Of a stretch of DNA of 64,000 bases, positions 57,332 to 64,000 are shown in pieces (the stretch's first letter is position 1; every line of letters starts with the position of its first letter). The stretch lies in contig JBIIHW010000007.1 in NCBI GenBank assembly GCA_044235425.1, forward strand, positions 1-64,000, given 5' to 3'. Position numbers and translations under genes: made by a program. Origin of the DNA: JBJSXJ01 sp044235425. GTDB taxonomy: Bacteria; Planctomycetota; Planctomycetia; Pirellulales; Pirellulaceae. The notes below the pieces were generated by a model. The model worked only from the letters and a program-made list of their open reading frames with translations, ran no database searches and was not told the DNA's origin.

Positions 57332-60300
57332 ATGCCCGAACTCTTGAAAGCTCTCAGCGTCCGGCAACCCCACGCGGAACGAATCTTGCGCGGGCTGAAG
57401 ACTGTCGAGTACCGCAGTTCGGCAACCAAGATCCGTGGCCGGATTTACCTCTACGCCAGCAACAAGCTCGACGATTCCTACGACGACTTCGACGAGGAAT
57501 TGGACGTTCCCCTGAAGAAGCTCCCCAGAGGCGTCGTCGTCGGCACCGTCGAAATCGTCGACTGCACCGAAGACGACGGTCAGTACGAGTGGCACCTCGC
57601 CAACCCCGTGCGGCTCGCCGAACCCATTCCGCCCATCGAGCACCCGCAGCCCGTGTGGTTCCATCCGTTTGGACGCCCAGACGAAGTGCCAACGCTACCC
57701 GTAACAGAACCTCCGCCGCCGGCCATCGAACTGGACGACGAGCCCTCTGACGTTCCGAACACGGTCTCCAACGCCCGCTTCGCCGATGTGCTGGAACGCA
57801 TCCCCAATGCTTTCACTCCCTATCACGCCAAATACTTCGCCCATGAACTGACCAAGCAGGCTGGCGCCGATCAGGCGGATAAACTGGCGCGGTCGCTCAG
57901 CAACACCCGCGTCGCGATGAAGCCGTACCAAGTCGACGCCGCGCTTTTCGCGTTCCGCTCACCGCTGTCCCGCGGCGCGATCCTGGCCGACGAAGTAGGG
58001 CTCGGCAAGACGATCGAGGCGGGGATCATCATCAGCCAACTTTGGGCCGAGCGCAAACGGCGTATCCTCGTGCTCGCGCCCGCGTCGCTCCGCAAGCAGT
58101 GGTCAGCGGAACTCAGCGAGAAATTCTTCCTGCCTTCCGTCATCATGGAATCGAAAAGCTACAAGGAGCGGTTGCGGCATTCGCCCGCGCCGCTGATGAC
58201 CGCGAACCAAATCGTCATCTGCTCCCATCAGTACGCGCGGAGCAAGGCGAATGACATCGGGGCCGTCGCCTGGGATCTGGTCGTTATCGACGAAGCCCAC
58301 CGGCTGCGCAACGTCTTCAAACGCGACAACAAGATCGCCCGCACGATTCGCAACGCCATCGCCACCCGCCGTAAGATCCTCCTCACCGCCACGCCTCTGC
58401 AAAACTCCCTGATGGAGCTCTATGGCTTGGTCAGCTTCGTCGACGATCACGTCTTCGGCAGCGAGGAATCGTTCCGTGAGTTGTACGGCAAGAAATCAGA
58501 CAACCTGAACGCCGGCGTGCTAGCCAACCTGCGGGCCCGCCTGTCCGGCGTCTGCCAACGCACGCTGCGAAAACAAGTGACGGCGTACGTTAGCTTCACG
58601 CGCCGCATCCCGATCACGGAGGACTTCACGCCGTCCAGGCAGGAACAAGAGCTGTACGAACGCGTCTCCGCCTACCTCCAAAAGGAAAACTTGCTGGCGA
58701 TCCCCAACAGCCAGCGGCAATTGATCGAACTCGTTTTGCGGAAGATCCTCGCCTCGTCCTCGTTCGCCATCGCGGCGACACTCGGCACCATGATCGAGCG
58801 GCTGAAAAAGCTGGAGTCGGCCGCCGCGCCTGCCACTCAGCCTGCCACTCAGCCTGCCACTCAGCCTGCCACTCAGCCTGCCACTCAGCCTGCCACTCCG
58901 CCTGTCGCCGAAGTCTTGGGCGACGACTTTGAGCCCGCCGAGGAACTCGAAGAGGAATGGTCCGACGATCCGGCCGACGAGTCCGGCGCGTCGTCTTCGC
59001 TGGCCACTGGCCCACACAACGAATTGCTCAACAACCTGCGAGCCGAATCGGCGGAACTGGAATCGTTCAAGGCGTTGGCCGAATCGATCAACCAAAACGC
59101 GAAAGGCACCTCGCTGCTCAAGGCGCTGCGGACCGGTTTTGGGAAGGCCCGCGAGCTGGGCGCCCTCCCCAAGGCGCTGATCTTCACCGAGTCCCGGCGC
59201 ACCCAAGCCTACTTGCTCAAGCTGCTCTCCGAGAACGGCTACGCCGGCCAAATTGTCCTGTTCAACGGCACCAACACCGATCCCGAGTCGAAGCAAATCT
59301 ATCGCGACTGGCTAGAACGCCACCAAGGGCAAGATTGCGTCAGCGGTTCTCCCACGGCCGACATGCGAGCGGCTTTGGTCGAAGAGTTCGAACAGCGAGC
59401 GTCGCTGATGATCGCCACCGAGTCGGCCGCCGAAGGCGTGAACTTGCAGTTCTGCTCGCTGGTCGTGAATTACGACCTCCCGTGGAATCCGCAACGCATC
59501 GAACAGCGGATCGGCCGCTGCCATCGCTATGGCCAAAAACACGATGTCGTGGTGATCAACTTCGTCAACCGAGCCAACGAAGCCGACCAGCGCGTCTTCC
59601 AACTGCTCCACGAAAAGTTCCAGTTGTTCGAAGGCGTCTTCGGCGCGTCCGACGAGGTGCTCGGGGCCCTTGAATCGGGGATCGACATCGAAAAGCGGAT
59701 CAACGACATCTACAAGCGCTGCCGCACTTCGGACCAGATCCAGGCGGCGTTCAATCAGCTCCAGGTCGAACTCAGCGAACAGATTCAGTCGACCTACAAG
59801 GTGGCCCAGTCGAAATTGTTGGAGCACTTCGACGAGGAAGTGCGGCAGAAGCTGCAACTGCAGGAATCGCGGACCTCGCAGCAACTCAACCGCTATGGCG
59901 ATTGGCTCTGGGCGCTGGCGGCGACCGAACTACGTGACGCCGCCGATTTCTCGCTGGGCGACCACCGATTTTCGCTCAAGGTCCGCCCCGCGGCTGGCGC
60001 CGACCTGCCGATTCCGCTCGGCAATTACCGTCTGCTGCGGCCCCAAGATCCAGATTGCTCTGCGCCCGCGGCCGACGAACACACGTTCCGCCCCGGCCAT
60101 CCGCTTGCCGAAGCGCTGATCGCCCGCGCGATGGGCCGTGATCTGCCGCCGGTCGAGTTGGAATTGGACTACGCCGCTCGCGGTTCGCGCGTGTCGCTGG
60201 TGGAGCGTCTGCGGGGCAAGGCGGGATGGCTGCGAGTGGAAAAGCTGGCCATCGATGCGCTCGACCGCGAAGAAACGCTGCTGCTCGTCGGCGTGACCGA

Positions 60301-60790
60301 CGACGGCAAGACGCTGGCTGCGGACACGTGCGAGAAGCTGCTCTCGATTCCCGCCAAGATTGGTTCGACTGCCGCGATCGACGGCGAAGCCCACTCCCAG
60401 TTGGAAACCGCCCTGCATTCTCAGTTGAACCGCCTGATCGCCGACTCGCAGAATCGCAATGAACAATTTTTCGATGCCGAGTCGGACAAGCTGGATAGCT
60501 GGGCGGACGACTTGAAGGAAAGCTTGGAGCGGGAGCTAAAAAACCTGGACATCGAAATCCGAGACGCCAAAAAGGCTGTGCGGCTCGCCCCAAGCCTCGA
60601 AGCCAAGATCGCGGCCAAAAAACAGGTGAACGAATTGGAACAGCGCCGCAACGAGAAGAAACGCAATCTGTACGACGCCCAGGATGAAGTGGAGCAAAAA
60701 AAGGACGCCTTGATCGACGAGATCGAGTCCCGTCTGAAGCAGAGATTGTCGCGGCAGGAGGTGTTCACCGTGCGGTGGAGAGTGGTATGA
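57332..60790 (+). CDS. ASCH-SNF2 helicase of a restriction-like system
   Basis: A 1152-aa protein. Residues 3-110 form an ASCH domain ([27 protein letters not shown]), a PUA-like fold that can bind RNA or modified DNA. The SNF2-type SF2 helicase has Walker [13 protein letters not shown] near 220, [10 protein letters not shown] near 315, [10 protein letters not shown] near 352 and motif [16 protein letters not shown] near 722. A PATQ minisatellite lies at about 500-524. The C-terminus is a long coiled coil ([19 protein letters not shown] onward) whose last 65 residues are duplicated downstream. It is followed by an Abi-like gene, an HKD nuclease and a DNA methyltransferase. Confidence 0.85.
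58829..58900 (+). repeat. 12-bp minisatellite, six copies, in frame
   Basis: Six tandem copies of CCTGCCACTCAG (the last ends CCG) encode PATQ five times and PATP once in the helicase linker between the SNF2 lobes. The unit is a multiple of three, so copy-number changes keep the frame. Confidence 0.9.
60596..60790 (+). repeat. 195-bp direct repeat, copy 1 (helicase 3' end)
   Basis: This stretch encodes the last 64 residues of the helicase. It recurs at 61485-61679 with scattered, mostly silent differences, including the stop codon position. The two copies enclose the Abi-like gene. Confidence 0.85.
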
Positions 60791-61058
60791 CCCGGCAGTC
60801 TGATACCGATTCGGTACCTTCGACGCCGCACCAAGTCGATTCTCCCCAAGTTACCGGCTTGGGGAGAAGATCTGGGTGTCTCTGGCAAACTGGGGGATTT
60901 TCGGACAATCGGCGATTTTTCCCGTTGCCAAATCACCTGCTGGCCGATATGCTTCCTGCATCACACCCGTCGCACCGCTCCCTTTTTCGGAAGGTGACGT
61001 GCATCAAGGACGGGTTCTTTTTTTGCGCCCTTGGATTTGGCTGTCAGGAGGCCAATCC
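60791..61058. other. Inserted non-coding leader of the Abi-like gene
   Basis: 268 bp with a strong hairpin at 60841-60867 and several T/A runs, but no gene. It forms the 5' part of the segment lying between the two copies of the helicase 3' end. Confidence 0.45.
60841..60867. terminator. Strong hairpin after the helicase
   Basis: TCTCCCCAAG-TTACCGG-CTTGGGGAGA, a perfect 10-bp stem 50 bp after the helicase stop. It has no adjacent T-run. It may terminate helicase transcription so that the Abi-like gene is expressed separately. Confidence 0.5.
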
Positions 61059-61679
61059 ATGAGCTCGCAGACGCCGAAGGCTAGTTACCAGAAGCCCTGG
61101 CAGACGCACGCTGACCAAGTGGCACGACTCGTCGCTCGCGGATTGGAAGTTCCAAATCCAACGTTTGCCGAGCAGTTCCTCTCGCACGTGAACCACTACC
61201 GATTTAGCGGATACTGCATAGCCTTCGAACAACCGCGTCATCTGTTTCCTAAGGGAGTGACGTTTGACGACGTGGCACACGCATACATGTTCGACACGAC
61301 TTTACGTGACCTGCTGACGGAGGCGTTGGAAGTCCTAGAGATTGATGTGCGTTCTGGGATCGCTCATCACTTTGGAAAACTGCACGGCGCGTTTGGCCAC
61401 ACGAATTCGACGAACTTCCATGACTCGGGCAAGCATGCCGACCTGATGGACCACTTCCGCGAAGAAGCGGACAGGTCTCGTGAACTGGAGGCCAAGATCG
61501 CGGCAAAAGAACAGGTGAACGAACTGGAACAGCGCCGCAATGAGCAGAAACGCAATCTGTACGACGCCCAGGATGAAGTGGAACAAAAAAAGGATGCCTT
61601 GATCGACGAGATCGAGAGCCGCCTGAAGCAAAGACTGTCGCGGCAGGAGGTATTCACCGTGCGGTGGACAGTGCCATGA
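61059..61679 (+). CDS. Abi-like (Abi_2/AbiD-type) protein fused to a helicase C-terminus
   Basis: A 206-aa chimera. Residues 1-140 are Abi_2-like: YQKPWQTHADQVARLVARGL, FLSHVNHYRFSGYCIAFE, FDDVAHAYMFDTTLRDLLTEALEVLEIDVRS and HHFGKLHGAFGH. In Abi_2/AbiD proteins the domain runs about twice as long. Here, at residue 142, the sequence changes to [19 protein letters not shown] and continues to the end as a copy of the helicase C-terminal coiled coil. The start has an excellent Shine-Dalgarno (TCAGGAGG). Family knowledge: AbiD/AbiF proteins are RNA-dependent abortive infection factors. The chimera may be a decayed Abi or a new helicase-interacting regulator. Confidence 0.75.
   Translation: MSSQTPKASYQKPWQTHADQVARLVARGLEVPNPTFAEQFLSHVNHYRFSGYCIAFEQPRHLFPKGVTFDDVAHAYMFDTTLRDLLTEALEVLEIDVRSGIAHHFGKLHGAFGHTNSTNFHDSGKHADLMDHFREEADRSRELEAKIAAKEQVNELEQRRNEQKRNLYDAQDEVEQKKDALIDEIESRLKQRLSRQEVFTVRWTVP
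61485..61679 (+). repeat. 195-bp direct repeat, copy 2 (Abi chimera 3' end)
   Basis: Second copy of the helicase 3' end, in frame with the Abi-like sequence. Changes relative to copy 1 are few and mostly at third codon positions (protein differences K/E, K/Q, and R/T and V/P at the end), so the duplication is not recent and the reading frame has been kept. Confidence 0.85.
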
Positions 61680-61715
61680 CCTCGGATCGTCTTAGAGCGA
61701 CGTTTCCAACATTTA

Positions 61716-62813
61716 GTGCTATTGCAACCAGCCCAGTCCCACGTAAATGAGGGTCGCTACGTGCTCTCGCATTTGCCTACTTTTCGAAGCGGATCATGGA
61801 CAGTAACGTCGTTCCGCGATTCACTTAATTCTGAGTTAATAACAGATCGCGAATCGAACTTACTGCGCCTATACGCCTATGCTGTTACGGAATCTGGGTG
61901 GAATGAACTTCGATCCGCTATCATCCAATGGAAAAATGGGCAGGCGCAGAAAAAAGCCATTGCCTACATTGGCACGGATCATGCGATCACAGCGCCGCAA
62001 GCATTGAAACGCATGGTGGACGATGGTGTTCAGGTGCGATTAATGAAGAATTACAGCGGCGTTTTTCATCCCAAGGTGTTTTGGCTGCTCGGAGGCCGGA
62101 AACACCAATTGTGGGTGGGCAGCAACAATCTTACGCGGGATGGGCTTTTGAACAATATCGAATTCGCGATCCACATCATTTCCGAGGCAACCCACCCCGC
62201 AATGGAGGAATGGCATCGAAACGTGGATCTTGCAAGTATCGAATTTTCGGAGGATTTGCTCCGTTCTTATTCACGAGAGAAACAAATCCACGAGGAGAAA
62301 GCGCGCGGCGTTCCATCGTTCACTTGGAGCCAAAAAGAGGAACGATCAGCTTCAACGTCGCAGCTGTCGACGCCCATTTCACGTGCCCGCGAAAGCACCG
62401 CCACTCCCGGTCGCTTAGAAGAACGTCCGCGTAAGCTCATCGTCGAAGTCATGCCAAGAGAGACAAGTAAAGACGGAAAACAAGTTCAAATCCCCAAGGA
62501 AGCCGCGATTAGCTACTTCGACTGCCCGGCCGTGGCTGGCAAATCCATTGAGATCTCGGTTTGTGAACGAAACTCTGGCGTTACGCGAAATCTACGTTTA
62601 ACGTATTTTGGCAATACGACCTTTAGAATCTCAGTGGATAGTCTCGAATTTAGCGATCGCCCTTGTATGATAGTTTTCCAACGACGGTCCGACAACGAGT
62701 ACGAGTACGAGATCATCGCACGCAGCATTTTCCCCGGACGTTATCGCGACCTGATGAAGTTATGCGTCAATCGGACAAACAAAAAGAGTAAGCGATGGGT
62801 AATGTGCAACTAG
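61716..62813 (+). CDS. HKD-type (PLD-fold) restriction nuclease-like protein
   Basis: A 365-aa protein with one PLD motif: GVFHPKVFWLLGGRKHQLWVGSNNLT near 120-145, the HxK(x)nGSxN pattern seen in NgoFVII-type and DISARM-type nucleases, which act as dimers. The region around 205-240 is a Ser/Arg-rich linker and the C-terminus is beta-rich (ISYFDCPAVAGKSIEISV). The start is uncertain: GTG at 61716, or a later GTG near 61761. It sits between helicase and methyltransferase and is the likely cleavage subunit. Confidence 0.75.
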   Translation: MLLQPAQSHVNEGRYVLSHLPTFRSGSWTVTSFRDSLNSELITDRESNLLRLYAYAVTESGWNELRSAIIQWKNGQAQKKAIAYIGTDHAITAPQALKRMVDDGVQVRLMKNYSGVFHPKVFWLLGGRKHQLWVGSNNLTRDGLLNNIEFAIHIISEATHPAMEEWHRNVDLASIEFSEDLLRSYSREKQIHEEKARGVPSFTWSQKEERSASTSQLSTPISRARESTATPGRLEERPRKLIVEVMPRETSKDGKQVQIPKEAAISYFDCPAVAGKSIEISVCERNSGVTRNLRLTYFGNTTFRISVDSLEFSDRPCMIVFQRRSDNEYEYEIIARSIFPGRYRDLMKLCVNRTNKKSKRWVMCN

Positions 62814-62856
62814 CGCGACCGCAGTTACATCGAAGCATCAAGAAAAGAATGGGACG

Positions 62857-64000
62857 ATGAAAAGGACATCACAGAAGTTAGAGCTGACGTGGATTGGAAA
62901 GGATGTTCGTCCAAGGCTTGAGCCGCGGGTTTTAATCGAATTGCCTGAGGGCTCCTACCATGCAAATGCGAGAATCACAGACTCGGACTGCTTTGAAAAT
63001 ATCCTGATCCACGGCGATAATTTGCTGGCATTGAAAGCCTTGGAAACGGATTTCTATGGAAAAGTCAAGTGTGTCTACATCGACCCGCCGTACAACACCG
63101 GTGCGGCGTTCGCCCATTACGACGATGGCATCGAGCACTCCTTGTGGCTCTCGCTCATGCGCGAGCGGCTTGAGCTGCTTCGAGACCTTCTCAGGCCAGA
63201 TGGTGTGATCTTTGTTTCGATCGACGAAACAGAGTTCGCATATCTATGCGTTCTCATGGACGAGGTATTTGGGCGTCGCAATTCCTGTGGATATTTTGTT
63301 TGGGAGAAGAAAAAGAAGCCTTCTTTTCTCAATGCGAACATGGGCGGTGTCACGGAGTTTGTTATCGCTTACGCGAAAGAACGATCTCTTTCACCCCCGT
63401 TTATTGGCGGTGTTACCACGGCAGGCAAAAAGTATCCGCTGAACAACGCGGGAAACGGAGTGAAGACACTTACGTTTCCAAAGAACTCCGTTGTGTTCCG
63501 CTGCGATGACCAGGATTTTTCGCCGCAGGATATGTCCGAGGGCAATATTGTGACGCGGCTTCTGGACCGTCTAAGAGTCCAGGATGGACGCAACGCCAAC
63601 ACGTTTAGGCTGGAAGGCGAGTGGCGGTATTCGCAAAGCAAGCTTGAGGAAATCATCGCTTCGGGAGAAACGATCGTCATCAGCAAACCGCCATTTCGTC
63701 CAAATCATATCAAGGAGGGAGGCGATCCTAAGAAACTAAAGAATCTGATTTCCGTCGCCCACTATGGAATGGCGACCTACGAGGATGCGACAGAGGAAAG
63801 CCGGCGACTCTTCGGCGACGCCAATGCATTCGACTACCCCAAGCCCGAGCAGCTCATATCACTGCTGATTGGCTCCGTAACGGAACCCGGCGACATCGTT
63901 CTTGACTCCTTCGCCGGTTCCGGCACCACAGGCGCTGTCGCCCACAAGATGGGCCGTCGCTGGATCATGGTCGAATTGGGCGAGCACTGCCACACGCACA
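62857..64000 (+). CDS. Type III-like DNA methyltransferase (Mod), partial
   Basis: The first 381 codons of an adenine-N6 methyltransferase that runs past the right edge. ILIHGDNLLALKALE is followed by the catalytic VYIDPPYNTGAAF, WLSLMRERLELLRDLL, VIFVSIDETE, and, at the end, the SAM-binding motif ILDSFAGSGTTGAVAH-type (here VLDSFAGSGTTGAVAH), so it is a beta-class enzyme with a central target-recognition region. A type III restriction subunit could follow beyond the edge. Upstream partners are the HKD nuclease and the SNF2 helicase. Confidence 0.85.
   Translation, partial: MKRTSQKLELTWIGKDVRPRLEPRVLIELPEGSYHANARITDSDCFENILIHGDNLLALKALETDFYGKVKCVYIDPPYNTGAAFAHYDDGIEHSLWLSLMRERLELLRDLLRPDGVIFVSIDETEFAYLCVLMDEVFGRRNSCGYFVWEKKKKPSFLNANMGGVTEFVIAYAKERSLSPPFIGGVTTAGKKYPLNNAGNGVKTLTFPKNSVVFRCDDQDFSPQDMSEGNIVTRLLDRLRVQDGRNANTFRLEGEWRYSQSKLEEIIASGETIVISKPPFRPNHIKEGGDPKKLKNLISVAHYGMATYEDATEESRRLFGDANAFDYPKPEQLISLLIGSVTEPGDIVLDSFAGSGTTGAVAHKMGRRWIMVELGEHCHTH

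Overview
The window is a GC-rich mosaic of mobile-element segments with almost no ordinary chromosomal housekeeping genes. The host is most likely a planctomycete-type Gram-negative bacterium. That is an inference from the gene style (large serine recombinase plus DUF2924 modules, a SGNH hydrolase with a signal peptide, several unclassified small secreted or membrane proteins), not from a phylogenetic marker. No rRNA, CRISPR array or transposase was seen.

Layout. (1) 233-2245: a GmrSD-like DUF262/DUF1524 restriction gene, convergent with what follows. (2) 2394-6159, minus strand: a replication module (RepA-like ATPase, HExxH protein, coiled-coil protein, two small overlapping genes). Beside the ATPase gene lie two facing arrays of 9-bp repeats that could be an origin. 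(3) 6218-12969, minus strand: a lambda-type DNA packaging remnant (small terminase-like, GpA-type large terminase, zinc-ribbon protein, head-joining-like protein, portal). The portal gene is broken at its 3' end, no later morphogenesis gene remains, and a 610-aa nuclease-like cargo gene sits inside. (4) 13137-17404, plus strand: an early/accessory module ending in an amidoligase, a class II glutamine amidotransferase and a DUF4314 protein. (5) 17420-30119, minus strand: a compact phage-type replication and recombination operon (DUF1937, ParB-methyltransferase, primase-polymerase/ATPase, SprT-like protein, dATP/dGTP diphosphohydrolase, phosphoesterase, helicase, DUF3310, two ParB-like proteins, PD-(D/E)XK nuclease, tRNA-like sequence, DUF669, Sak4-like ATPase, RecE-like exonuclease, sigma factor). 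(6) 30675-31571: an exported SGNH hydrolase. (7) 31656-37262: an integration/partition operon with a large serine recombinase, two ParB-family proteins and two proteins built from 9 and 4 tandem FG-W repeats; one copy of the repeat also sits in the recombinase. (8) 37753-43984: a three-gene helicase / unknown / phospholipase-D-fold operon, probably defence. (9) 44142-48068: an RtcR-like CARF-sigma54 activator diverging from a three-gene cassette that has a recognisable -24/-12 promoter and palindromic activator sites. (10) 48162-53167: a second serine recombinase module with DUF2924 and three unassigned partners. (11) 53588-57019: a PIN-like protein, a small orphan, 1.1 kb without a convincing gene, and a zinc-ribbon membrane protein. 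(12) 57332 to the right edge: a restriction-like system (ASCH-SNF2 helicase, an Abi-like insertion that duplicated the helicase 3' end, an HKD nuclease, and a type III-like DNA methyltransferase cut by the window edge).

How it fits together. Regions 3-5 read as one degraded or satellite-like prophage carrying its own sigma factor. Three promoter-like elements with identical 16-bp spacing lie upstream of genes spread over 47 kb, one of them directly behind that sigma gene. Two recombinase modules imply at least two integration events. Most of the remaining space is anti-phage cargo. The two best candidates for undescribed biology are the CARF-activator/sigma54 cassette at 44.1-48.1 kb and the recombinase-ParB-ParB-tandem-repeat operon at 31.7-37.3 kb.
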